Both the position numbers and the translations under genes were made by a program. This document shows positions 1 through 5,774 of a stretch of 8,980 bases of DNA, one piece after another; within the stretch, counting starts at the first letter, position 1; each line of letters begins with the position of its first letter. Source of the DNA: an uncultured Eubacteriales bacterium (lineage in GTDB: Bacteria > Bacillota > Clostridia > Oscillospirales > Oscillospiraceae); contig OMQS01000183.1 in the NCBI GenBank assembly GCA_900313295.1, positions 1-8,980 on the forward strand, written 5' to 3'. Below the pieces are notes generated by a model. The model did no database searches. It saw only the letters and a program-made list of their open reading frames with translations, and was not told where the DNA came from.

Positions 1-129
1 CCCAAATATATGCTGGTGGATCTGGATGTGTCCCCTATGATCGATATGACCGATGATGAAAAAATCGATGTCGTGGCGGCGCGTATCCTGAAAAAGTACA
101 AGCCCGCATTTATGGAGCTTGCCAAATGA
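1..129 (+). CDS. C-terminal end of a probable antitoxin partner of Doc (partial)
   Basis: An open frame enters from the window edge and ends at TGA 127-129, leaving 42 visible residues that end in KKYKPAFMELAK. The visible part has an acidic stretch (DMTDDEKIDVV) followed by a lysine-rich, probably helical tail. Its stop overlaps the ATG of the downstream Doc-like toxin gene in an ATGA arrangement, so the two are translationally coupled. Antitoxin genes usually precede doc and overlap it this way, and antitoxins of this class bind the toxin with a C-terminal helix. The antitoxin role is therefore inferred from position. The DNA-binding N-terminus lies outside the window, so I cannot say whether it is Phd-, AbrB- or ribbon-helix-helix-like. 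Confidence 0.5.
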   Translation, partial: PKYMLVDLDVSPMIDMTDDEKIDVVAARILKKYKPAFMELAK

Positions 130-503
130 TCAAGTTTTCGAAAGATAAGGTGCTGCTGCTTCACAGGCTCATCGCCGAAGAAACAGGCGGCAGTATCGGT
201 GTCCGGGATGAAGCCCTGTTGGATTCCGCATTGGGGAACGCTTTTGCCGGCTTCGGCGAGCAGGAGTTCTATCCTACCAAGGAGGAAAAGGGCGCACGGC
301 TCGGCTATACACTCATCTCCAACCACGCTTTTGTGGACGGCAACAAGCGTATCGGCATGTACGTTATGCTGACGTTTCTGGAAGTGAACGGGATACACAT
401 GGAGTGTACCAACGAGGAGGTTGTGGAGGCCGGATTATCCGTCGCCTCCGGCACAATGGACTATGACGCGCTTCTCCAATGGGTGCGCGACCACAGGATT
501 TGA
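126..503 (+). CDS. doc: Death-on-curing (Doc/Fic family) toxin
   Basis: The 125-residue product has the size of the Doc toxin of phage P1. It carries the Fic-type catalytic motif HAFVDGNKR at residues 67-75, with catalytic His67, Asp71 and the NKR phosphate-binding residues 73-75. Family knowledge: Doc proteins use a degenerate Fic motif to phosphorylate elongation factor EF-Tu and so stop translation, and are neutralised by the antitoxin encoded just upstream. P1 Doc has HxFxDANKR; here glycine replaces that alanine (Gly72), a conservative change. An N-terminal helix with RDEALLDSAL (27-36) is typical of the family. The start overlaps the upstream stop by 4 bp, making a two-gene toxin-antitoxin operon. 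It sits about 210 bp from a tRNA remnant, which fits a stability module at the edge of an integrated element. Confidence 0.9.
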   Translation: MIKFSKDKVLLLHRLIAEETGGSIGVRDEALLDSALGNAFAGFGEQEFYPTKEEKGARLGYTLISNHAFVDGNKRIGMYVMLTFLEVNGIHMECTNEEVVEAGLSVASGTMDYDALLQWVRDHRI

Positions 504-523
504 CTATTTTGAAGGGAGTTGAC

Positions 524-545
524 AGGCGGCACGCCTATTCTTTAA
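524..545 (+). terminator. Weak terminator-like hairpin after doc
   Basis: AGGCG (524-528), a GCA loop and CGCCT (532-536) form a 5-bp stem followed by the T-rich ATTCTTTAA. It lies about 20 bp after the doc stop. The stem is short and the T tract interrupted, so this is a weak call. Confidence 0.3.
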
Positions 546-580
546 TTACAGCGTGGTCATTTCTGCGCCGTTGCGTGACT

Positions 581-602
581 TGACCCAAACCGTGACCCAA
601 AC
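581..602 (+). repeat. Tandem direct repeat TGACCCAAAC
   Basis: TGACCCAAAC occurs at 581-590 and again at 593-602, a 12-bp period. Short direct repeats about 100-150 bp inside an element end often serve as arm-type binding sites for a tyrosine integrase or excisionase. That role is inferred from the tRNA remnant at 716-760; no integrase gene is visible in the window. Confidence 0.45.
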
Positions 603-668
603 GCGGAAACGACTGGGCAGCATAGGGCGGACACAGTGGATCGCCCACCGAGCCGAAAGCACGCAAAA

Positions 669-705
669 GCGCCGGAAAGCGTTGCGGAGCAACGCTTTCC
701 GGCGC
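669..705. repeat. Perfect 17-bp inverted repeat (hairpin)
   Basis: Positions 669-685 are the exact reverse complement of 689-705, separated by only GGA. The arm starts GCGCCGGAAAGCG. No T tract follows on either strand, so it is not an ordinary intrinsic terminator. It ends 11 bp before the tRNA-derived sequence, at the tip of the presumed element. Confidence 0.85.
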
Positions 706-715
706 GCATCGTATC

Positions 716-760
716 TTCACACGCAGGAGGTCACTGGTTCGAGTCCAGCAGTCTCCACCA
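716..760 (+). pseudogene. 3' half of tRNA-Val(CAC): probable att site of an integrated element
   Basis: The sequence can be laid on tRNA positions 32-76. The anticodon loop is TTCACAC (716-722) with anticodon CAC at 718-720. The 3' anticodon stem is GCAGG, the variable loop AGGTC, the T arm ACTGG-TTCGAGT-CCAGC (733-749), the acceptor strand AGTCTCC (750-756), the discriminator A, and an encoded CCA (758-760). No D arm, acceptor 5' strand or matching anticodon stem precedes it; a palindrome stands there instead. The outermost T-stem pair is an A-C mismatch, consistent with a non-functional remnant. Tyrosine-recombinase elements integrate at the anticodon or T-arm end of tRNA genes and leave such a duplicated 3' segment, so the boundary is placed near 715. 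Confidence 0.75.
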
Positions 761-798
761 AAAAAATCCAAGGATCGCAATGATCCTTGGATTTTTTT
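761..798 (+). terminator. Intrinsic terminator of the original tRNA gene
   Basis: A 16-bp perfect stem (761-776 with 782-797; arm AATCCAAGGATC) encloses a GCAAT loop and runs into seven Ts (792-798). It follows directly on the CCA of the tRNA remnant, so it is the tRNA's own terminator retained on the chromosomal side of the junction. The A-rich 5' arm could also give termination on the minus strand. Confidence 0.85.
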
Positions 799-826
799 AT
801 TTGCCCCGCCGGCGGCGGAAAGCGTC

Positions 827-855
827 TTGACATCCGCCCCGTTTTCCCCTACAAT
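827..855 (+). promoter_or_regulatory. Sigma-A promoter of the TM1266/ABC operon
   Basis: TTGACA at 827-832 and TACAAT at 850-855 are separated by exactly 17 bp. This is near consensus and predicts a transcript start at about 862, leaving a leader of about 137 nt before the first gene. Confidence 0.85.
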
Positions 856-861
856 GAAGCC

Positions 862-998
862 AAGCTCCTGACGCCGAAAGCTCTTCTTGAGGCGGAAGAT
901 GCGCCATAATAAAAATGCCCGCCCAGTGGCGGGTCTTGTGGTCGTGTCGCAGAAGCGATGCGGCTTTTTTGCTGCAAAAAATCAAGGAGGTCGAGCCT
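862..998 (+). promoter_or_regulatory. Structured 5' leader with terminator-like hairpin before the SD
   Basis: The leader contains a stem CCCGCC-CAGT-GGCGGG (918-933). It is followed by GTCGCA-GAAGCGA-TGCGGC (946-964; 6 bp, one G-U pair), running straight into six Ts (965-970). The second hairpin looks like an intrinsic terminator only 14 nt upstream of the AAGGAGG at 984-990. This suggests conditional read-through, but I recognise no known riboswitch class. On the minus strand the first hairpin is followed by CATTTTTATT and could terminate antisense transcription. Confidence 0.5.
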
Positions 999-1259
999 AT
1001 GGATACCCGCGTTGCGCTCATCGGCATCATCGTGGAGGAGGATTCGTCCGTGGCGGCGCTGAACGAGCTGCTGCACCGGTACGCCCCCTACATCATCGGC
1101 CGTATGGGGCTGCCCTACCGGCAAAAGGGCGTGAGCGTCATCTCCGTGGTGCTGGACGCCCCGCAGGACGTCATTTCCGCCCTCAGCGGCCAGATCGGGC
1201 GCCTGTCCGGCGTCAGCGCCAAGACCCAGTATTCCCATGTCATCACCCCCGCCGACTGA
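999..1259 (+). CDS. TM1266-family putative iron-only hydrogenase system regulator
   Basis: The 86-residue product has the features of the TM1266 family: MDTRVALIGIIVEE at the start, GRMGLPYRQKG around residues 34-44, and VISVVLDAPQDVISALSGQIGRLSGV at 48-72. Family knowledge: these small proteins have a beta-alpha-beta fold related to the ACT domain and the NikR C-terminal domain. They are annotated as putative regulators because they co-occur with FeFe-hydrogenase maturation genes; the ligand is not known to me. The ATG at 999 is chosen because AAGGAGG (984-990) lies 8 nt upstream. An in-frame ATG at 915 has no ribosome binding site and would include the leader hairpins. It is the first gene of an operon whose other genes encode an ABC importer; no hydrogenase maturation gene is in view. 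Confidence 0.85.
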   Translation: MDTRVALIGIIVEEDSSVAALNELLHRYAPYIIGRMGLPYRQKGVSVISVVLDAPQDVISALSGQIGRLSGVSAKTQYSHVITPAD

Positions 1260-1281
1260 ACCCATGAAAGGAGTATTTCCC

Positions 1282-2265
1282 ATGAAAAAGATCATTTCCC
1301 TGCTGCTGGCTTTTGTGCTGGCGCTGAGCCTTGCCGCCTGCGCCGCGACGCAGACCAAGCCCTATGAATCCGTCAACATCCGCCTGGGCGGCCTGAAAGG
1401 CCCCACCTCCATGGGCATGGCCAAGCTGCTGGATGACGCCGAAAACGGCCGCACCGCCAACACCTACACCTTCACCATGACCCCCTCCGCCGGTGAGCTG
1501 ACGCCCCAGCTCATCAAGGGCGAGCTGGACATTCTGGCCGTGCCCGTGAACGTGGCTTCCATTCTGTACAACCAGACTGAGGGTTCCGTACAGCTTGTGG
1601 CCGCCAGCACGCTGGGTGTGCTGTATATCACGGAAAAAGGCGGCGAGACCGTGACGGACGTGCGATCGCTGGCCGGCAAGACCCTCTACGCCACCGGCAA
1701 GGGCGCCACCCCCGAATACGCCCTGACCTATCTGCTGGCGCAGAACGGCCTGACCCTCGGCGAAGACGTCACCGTGGAGTGGAAGAGCGAGCCTTCCGAG
1801 ATCGTAGCGCTCATGGCGCAGGAGGAGCACGCCATCGCCATGCTGCCCCAGCCCTTCGTCACCGTGGCACAGGGCAAGCTGGAGGGGCTGCGGGTGGCGC
1901 TGGATCTGTCCGCCCAGTGGGACACGCTGGGGCTTGACAGCCGCCTCATCACCGCCGGTCTTCTGGTGCGCAAGGACTTTGCCGACGAGCACCCCGAAGC
2001 CGTGGCCAAATTCCTGGAGGAATACGCCGCCAGCACGGATTACGCCAACTCTAACCCCGCCGAAACCGCCGCTTTAGTGGAAAAGCTGAACATCGTGAAC
2101 GCCGCCGTGGCGGAAAAGGCGCTGCCGAAGTGCAATCTTGTGTGCATTACCGGCGCGGAGATGAAGACCGCCGTCAGCGGCTACTTGCAGACCCTCTATG
2201 ATCTGAAGCCCGACGCCGTAGGCGGCGCCATGCCCGGCGACGGCTTTTACTGGCTGGGCGCATGA
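1282..2265 (+). CDS. ABC transporter substrate-binding lipoprotein (NMT1/THI5-SsuA type)
   Basis: The 327-residue protein starts with a lipoprotein signal peptide: positively charged MKK, a hydrophobic stretch, then the lipobox SLAAC with Cys20 as the lipid-anchored residue. The body resembles periplasmic-binding-fold proteins of the NMT1/SsuA class. Recognisable segments are IRLGGLKGPTSMGMAKL near the start, GELDILAVPVNVASILYN, LAGKTLYATGKGATPEYAL and AIAMLPQPFVTVAQ. Such proteins bind small organic solutes (sulfonates, pyrimidines, nitrate and others) outside the membrane and deliver them to the cognate permease; the solute here is not determinable. The ATG at 1282 has GAAAGGAG about 8 nt upstream; the in-frame ATG at 1264 would place that site inside the gene. 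It lies 22 bp after the TM1266 gene and overlaps the permease gene by 4 bp. Confidence 0.88.
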   Translation: MKKIISLLLAFVLALSLAACAATQTKPYESVNIRLGGLKGPTSMGMAKLLDDAENGRTANTYTFTMTPSAGELTPQLIKGELDILAVPVNVASILYNQTEGSVQLVAASTLGVLYITEKGGETVTDVRSLAGKTLYATGKGATPEYALTYLLAQNGLTLGEDVTVEWKSEPSEIVALMAQEEHAIAMLPQPFVTVAQGKLEGLRVALDLSAQWDTLGLDSRLITAGLLVRKDFADEHPEAVAKFLEEYAASTDYANSNPAETAALVEKLNIVNAAVAEKALPKCNLVCITGAEMKTAVSGYLQTLYDLKPDAVGGAMPGDGFYWLGA

Positions 2266-3020
2266 AAAATGAGCGCTTGCAGCGCCTGTTAGCCGCCGCG
2301 CTGGCGGTGGCGGTGTGGCAGGCGGCGTCCATGGCCGTTGGCTCCTCCCTGCTGCTGGCTTCAACGGTGCAGGTGGCGGCGCGGCTTGCCGCCCTGCTGC
2401 CCACGGCCGCCTTTTGGCAGACGATCTTCTTCAGCCTTCTGCGCATTGCCGGCGGCTTTCTGCTGGCGCTGGTGCTGGCCGCCGTGCTGGCACTGGCTGC
2501 CGGACGGCTGCGCGTCGTCGAAATTCTTTTGCAGCCCTATGTGCTGGCCATCAAGTCCGTGCCGGTGGCGTCGTTCATCATCTTGGCGCTGATCTGGCTG
2601 AAAACGTCCTATCTCTCCCTGTTCATCTCCTTTCTCATGGTCTTCCCCGCGCTCTACACCAACATTCTGGTGGGCATCAAGAGTGCCGACGGGCAGCTTC
2701 TGGAGATGGCGCAGGTCTTCCGCGTGCCGTGGAAGCGGCGGCTGCGGATGATCTATCTCCCCGCCATCCGCCCGTTTTTGCTGGCCGGCAGCGCCACCGC
2801 CCTAGGCATGAGCTGGAAGGCCGGCGTGGCGGCGGAGGTCATCGGCGTGGTGAGCGGCTCCATCGGCGAGCGGCTGTACGACGCGAAAATCTACCTGCAA
2901 ACCGCCGATCTGCTGGCGTGGACGGTGGTCATCGTGGCCATGAGCGCCGGTTTTGAGTGGCTGATGCTGCGGCTGCTGCGGCGCGTATTTCGCACGCTGG
3001 GAGGTGATGCGGCATGCTGA
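2262..3020 (+). CDS. ABC transporter permease (SsuC/TauC-like)
   Basis: This is a 252-residue inner-membrane protein of the binding-protein-dependent transport class, with about six hydrophobic segments (roughly residues 8-27, 60-80, 97-113, 115-138, 173-195 and 216-236). The cytoplasmic EAA loop that docks on the ATPase runs from residue 148 to 171. It reads EMAQVFRVPWKRRLRMIYLP, keeping the leading E, the A and the terminal LP, but the usual central glycine is replaced (FRV where many have LGA). The IKSVPVASF segment near 98-105 is typical of SsuC-like permeases. Its ATG overlaps the stop of the binding protein (ATGA), and its own end overlaps the ATPase gene by 7 bp, so the three subunits are translationally coupled. 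The transported solute is unknown. Confidence 0.87.
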   Translation: MKNERLQRLLAAALAVAVWQAASMAVGSSLLLASTVQVAARLAALLPTAAFWQTIFFSLLRIAGGFLLALVLAAVLALAAGRLRVVEILLQPYVLAIKSVPVASFIILALIWLKTSYLSLFISFLMVFPALYTNILVGIKSADGQLLEMAQVFRVPWKRRLRMIYLPAIRPFLLAGSATALGMSWKAGVAAEVIGVVSGSIGERLYDAKIYLQTADLLAWTVVIVAMSAGFEWLMLRLLRRVFRTLGGDAAC

Positions 3021-3580
3021 CCGTTTCCCATCTTTGCAAGTCCTTCAGCGGCAAGGCCGTGCTGGAGGACGTGTCCCTCACCCTTTCCCCGCAGCAGACC
3101 GTCTGCCTCATGGCGCCCTCCGGTCGGGGCAAGACCACCCTTTTGCGGTGCATAGCCGGTCTGGAAAAGCCCGACGGCGGCGCCGTTATGGGCGTTCCGG
3201 AGCGCATAGGCTATGTGTTTCAGGAGGATCGCCTGTGCGACGGTTTCTCCGCCGCAGACAATGTGCGCCTCGTCACCGGAAATGCCCTTTCCGACGCGGA
3301 GATCAGCCGCCACCTGACCGAATTGGGCTTAGACGGCAGCATGCGTCAGCCCGTGCGGGAGCTGTCCGGCGGCATGCGCCGGCGGGCGGCCATTTGTCGG
3401 GCGGTGTGCTTCGGCGGCGGGCTTCTGCTGCTGGATGAGCCGTTCAAGGGGCTGGATGACGTTCTGCGCCGGCAGACGGCGGACTATATTCTCCGCCACC
3501 GCGGCGAGGCCGCCATCCTGTGCGTCACCCACGATCGGGCGGACGCCGCCGCCCTTGGGGCGGACATTATCACGCTTTAG
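3014..3580 (+). CDS. ABC transporter ATP-binding protein (SsuB-like, short)
   Basis: The 188-residue ATPase has all ABC motifs in order: Walker A APSGRGKTT (34-42), Q-loop VFQ (Gln70), signature LSGGM (117-121), Walker B LLLLDEP (137-143, catalytic Glu142), D-loop GLD (146-148) and H-loop His173. The first Walker A glycine is Ala34. The lysine and the threonines that bind nucleotide are kept, so activity is expected. It is about 50 residues shorter than a typical SsuB and ends soon after the H-loop, leaving only the minimal nucleotide-binding domain. A full GGAGGTGAT site lies just upstream, inside the permease gene. It energises the importer formed with the two preceding genes. Confidence 0.88.
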   Translation: MLTVSHLCKSFSGKAVLEDVSLTLSPQQTVCLMAPSGRGKTTLLRCIAGLEKPDGGAVMGVPERIGYVFQEDRLCDGFSAADNVRLVTGNALSDAEISRHLTELGLDGSMRQPVRELSGGMRRRAAICRAVCFGGGLLLLDEPFKGLDDVLRRQTADYILRHRGEAAILCVTHDRADAAALGADIITL

Positions 3581-3600
3581 TATTTCCCCTTTTCAAATTT

Positions 3601-3650
3601 CGCAGGGAGAGTTCGTTCTCATGAACGTCCTCTCCCTGCGGTGTTTTTTT
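3601..3650 (+). terminator. Intrinsic terminator of the TM1266/ABC operon
   Basis: CGCAGGGAGAG (3601-3611) pairs with CTCTCCCTGCG (3630-3640), and the loop can form an inner GTTC/GAAC stem. GTG and seven Ts follow (3641-3650). It begins 20 bp after the ATPase stop, and the T tract orients it to the plus strand. Confidence 0.9.
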
Positions 3651-3665
3651 CGGTGAGCAATAAAT

Positions 3666-3688
3666 AAGCGGGCAAAATTGCCTGCCCC
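3666..3688 (-). terminator. Weak hairpin downstream of the acidic small gene
   Basis: On the minus strand GGGCA (3687-3683) can pair with TGCCC (3674-3670), or alternatively GGCAA with TTGCC across 3682-3671. GCTTATTTATTG follows. The location 29 bp beyond the stop of the acidic gene suits a terminator, but the stem is short. It could also be a worn copy of an interspersed intergenic repeat. Confidence 0.3.
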
Positions 3689-3716
3689 TACGGCCGCATA
3701 TCAACCTGTCTTCGTT

Positions 3717-3932
3717 TTACTCCAGCGGCTCGCCCAGCGCTTCCAACCGCTCCACCAGCTCGTCGGCCAGATCCTCCAGCTCCTCGTGTCGCTCGGCCCA
3801 GTCCACGAACTCCTCGCTGGTTTCATCCTCCGGCTCGTCCTCGTCCATGACCTCCAGCTCCTCCCGCACATCCGCAAGATACGCTCGCAGCTCCTCCGGC
3901 TCCATGGTTTCGGGGTCTCTGAAAATATCCAT
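3717..3932 (-). CDS. Small highly acidic hypothetical protein
   Basis: The 71-residue product begins MDIFRDPETMEPEELRAYL. It contains 31 Asp or Glu residues and only five Arg with no Lys, a net charge near -26. The composition and heptad-like leucines (ELEDLADELVERLEAL, residues 51-66) suggest an amphipathic helical hairpin or coiled coil. The start at 3932 is supported by AGGAGG ending 6 nt upstream and by a promoter at 3960-3988; a longer in-frame start at 3992 would lie upstream of that promoter. It is a separate transcription unit, cut off from metI by a terminator. I do not recognise the family. Possible roles such as a nucleic-acid mimic or protein-binding adaptor are guesses from charge alone. 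Confidence 0.72.
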   Translation of the reverse strand: MDIFRDPETMEPEELRAYLADVREELEVMDEDEPEDETSEEFVDWAERHEELEDLADELVERLEALGEPLE

Positions 3933-3959
3933 TCCGCACCTCCTGCGCTTTTTTCTTCG

Positions 3960-3988
3960 ATTGTGCCATATCCACGCCGGATTTGCAA
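3960..3988 (-). promoter_or_regulatory. Promoter of the acidic small gene
   Basis: On the minus strand TTGCAA (3988-3983) and CACAAT (3965-3960) are 17 bp apart, with a TG one base before the -10, giving an extended -10. The predicted start leaves a leader of about 20 nt carrying the AGGAGG site. Confidence 0.6.
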
Positions 3989-4016
3989 GCAAATTCCCCG
4001 ATTTCTTTTCATATAC

Positions 4017-4055
4017 AAAGAGAAAAGCCCTCCTCGTCGGAGAGCTTTTCTCTTT
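4017..4055 (-). terminator. Terminator of the met transporter operon
   Basis: AAAGAGAAAAGC (4017-4028) is the perfect complement of GCTTTTCTCTTT (4044-4055), with an inner CTCC/GGAG pairing. The stem ends at the metI stop codon. On the minus strand the 3' arm is U-rich (GCUUUUCUCUUUG), which suits an intrinsic terminator. Confidence 0.7.
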
Positions 4056-4755
4056 ACTTTTTCAGCCGCTTGTCGCAGCGGATGGCCAGCTTCGTGCCGA
4101 TGGTCTGCAGAATCTGCACCAGCAGCACCAGCAACACCACCGCCGCCAGCATCACCAGATACTTATAGCGATAGTAGCCGTAGTCGATGGCGATCTTGCC
4201 CAGGCCGCCGCCGCCGATGATGCCGCTCATGGCGGAGTAGCCCAAAATCGTCGTCAGGGCGATGGTCACGTTCTGCAGCAGGCTGGGAACGCTTTCGGGG
4301 ATCATCACCCTGCAGATGATCTGCACGGGGGTGGCGCCCATGCTCTGCGCCGCCTCGATGATGTTGGGATCCACCTCACGGAGGCTCCCCTCCACCAGCC
4401 GGGCGATGAACGGGAACGCCGCCACCACCAGCGGAACGATAGTCGCCGTCGTGCCCACCGCCGTGCCGATGATGAGCCGCGACAGGGGGAACACCATGAT
4501 CATCAAAATCAGAAACGGCACCGAGCGCAGCAGGTTGATGATGACGTTCAGCACATGCAGCACGCCCTTGGGCAGGGGCAGCACGCCGCCCTTTTCGCCC
4601 GCCACCAGCAGCACGCCCAAGGGCAGGCCGATGACGGTAGCCAGAAGCGTTGACAGCAGCGTCACATAGAGCGTTTCCCAAATGGCAAAGGGGATCTGGG
4701 GCAGCACGGCCTGCAGCTCCGCCAGCGAATCTGCAGAAAACAGATCATTATACAT
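4054..4755 (-). CDS. metI: Methionine ABC transporter permease MetI
   Basis: The 233-residue inner-membrane protein has about five hydrophobic segments (near 24-52, 68-90, 96-116, 158-180 and 200-222), the number known for MetI. It carries a full EAA loop, EAAQSMGATPVQIICRVMIP, at residues 134-153, which docks on MetN. Typical MetI stretches are ETLYVTLLST, NLLRSVPFLILM and AMSGIIGGGGLG (175-186). It forms the channel of the MetNIQ importer for methionine. Its start overlaps the end of metN by 8 bp, so translation is coupled. It is the last gene of the operon, followed directly by a terminator. Confidence 0.95.
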   Translation of the reverse strand: MYNDLFSADSLAELQAVLPQIPFAIWETLYVTLLSTLLATVIGLPLGVLLVAGEKGGVLPLPKGVLHVLNVIINLLRSVPFLILMIMVFPLSRLIIGTAVGTTATIVPLVVAAFPFIARLVEGSLREVDPNIIEAAQSMGATPVQIICRVMIPESVPSLLQNVTIALTTILGYSAMSGIIGGGGLGKIAIDYGYYRYKYLVMLAAVVLLVLLVQILQTIGTKLAIRCDKRLKK

Positions 4756-5752
4756 GGTGCTCCACCTCCTCTACCTGAATGTTGGGATACGCTTTGATAA
4801 ACTCTACGGCGCGGTCAAAATGCGCGTTGGGAATGCCCAGCAGCATGCTGCCGTAGACCTCCCGAGAAAGCTGCTGGGTGCTGGCGGAAATGACGTTGCA
4901 GTAAATGCTCTCCTCCGCTGCCAGACGGGCCACCAGCGGGATGCCCGTGGTCTGGCTGTCGCGGAAAATGAGCCGCACGCGACGCTCCTCCGCAGGGTCG
5001 GACACCAGCGCATCCGCCCCGCCGGGGAACACCAGCCGCCGGCCGGCGGCGGACTTGGGAGCGGCAAACACCGCCGACACCAGGCCCTCCTCGGCCACTT
5101 CGCCGCCATCCAGAATGGCGACCTTGTCACAAATTTCCTTCACCACGCTCATCTGGTGGGTAATGATGACCACGGTGATGCCCAGCTTGCGGTTAAGCTC
5201 CCGAATGAGCTGGAGGATCTGGTGGGTGGTGTTGGGGTCAAGGGCGCTGGTAGCCTCGTCGCACAGCAGCACCTTGGGCTGGGTGGCCAGGGCGCGGGCA
5301 ATGGCGATGCGCTGCTGCTGGCCGCCGGAGAGCTGGGCGGGGTAGGCGTTTGCCTTGTCTGGCAGACCCACCAGCTCCAAAAGCTCTCGGGCGCGCTTCT
5401 CGGCGTCGGCCTTCTTCATGCCCGCCAACTCCATGGGGAAGCACACGTTGCGCAGGCAGGTGCGCTGCATCAGCAGGTTAAAGTGCTGGAAGATCATGGT
5501 GATCTCCCGCCGCGCCTGCCGCAGCTCCTTGGCGGACATTTTCTCCAGCTCCTGTCCGTCCACCCATATCTCGCCCGATGTCGGCCGCTCCAGCAGATTC
5601 ATGCATCGCACCAGCGTGCTCTTACCGGCGCCACTCATGCCGATGATGCCGTATACTTCGCCTTTTTCTATCGTGAGGGAAACATCCTTCAGCGCTTCCA
5701 CTTCTCCCCCACCGGAGTCAAACGTTTTACATATATGTTTAAGCTCTATCAT
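4748..5752 (-). CDS. metN: Methionine ABC transporter ATP-binding protein MetN
   Basis: The 334-residue ATPase has Walker A GMSGAGKST (38-46), Q-loop Gln89, signature LSGGQ (141-145), Walker B VLLCDEAT (161-168, Glu166) and H-loop His199. After the nucleotide-binding domain comes a C-terminal extension, about 255-334, matching the NIL/ACT-like regulatory domain of MetN (RLIFRDSQTTGIPLVARLA and later). In characterised MetN proteins this domain binds intracellular methionine and inhibits transport, giving feedback at the protein level. The ATG at 5752 has GAGGGAAAC just upstream. The gene lies 22 bp after metQ and overlaps metI by 8 bp. Confidence 0.95.
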   Translation of the reverse strand: MIELKHICKTFDSGGGEVEALKDVSLTIEKGEVYGIIGMSGAGKSTLVRCMNLLERPTSGEIWVDGQELEKMSAKELRQARREITMIFQHFNLLMQRTCLRNVCFPMELAGMKKADAEKRARELLELVGLPDKANAYPAQLSGGQQQRIAIARALATQPKVLLCDEATSALDPNTTHQILQLIRELNRKLGITVVIITHQMSVVKEICDKVAILDGGEVAEEGLVSAVFAAPKSAAGRRLVFPGGADALVSDPAEERRVRLIFRDSQTTGIPLVARLAAEESIYCNVISASTQQLSREVYGSMLLGIPNAHFDRAVEFIKAYPNIQVEEVEHHV

Positions 5753-5774
5753 GTCTGTTTCCCTCGTTTCAAAA

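Noticed and set aside
636..760. Complete tRNA gene ending at 760
   Set aside because: No D arm, no 5' acceptor strand and no 5' anticodon stem could be found; a palindrome occupies the space. Only the 3' half is supported.
535..780. Minus-strand ORF of 81 residues with WTRTSDLL
   Set aside because: It is the reverse translation of the tRNA 3' half and its flanks, a well-known source of spurious proteins.
862..998. TPP riboswitch for the NMT1/THI5-like importer
   Set aside because: The conserved CUGAGA and GAACCUGA elements are absent.
915..998. Upstream start giving a 114-residue TM1266 protein
   Set aside because: There is no SD before 915, and the extra codons cover the leader hairpins. 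The start at 999 has AAGGAGG and matches the family's usual length.
1243..1992. 249-residue minus-strand ORF opposite the substrate-binding protein
   Set aside because: It is a Gly/His/Gln-rich antisense shadow; the plus-strand lipoprotein is clearly real.
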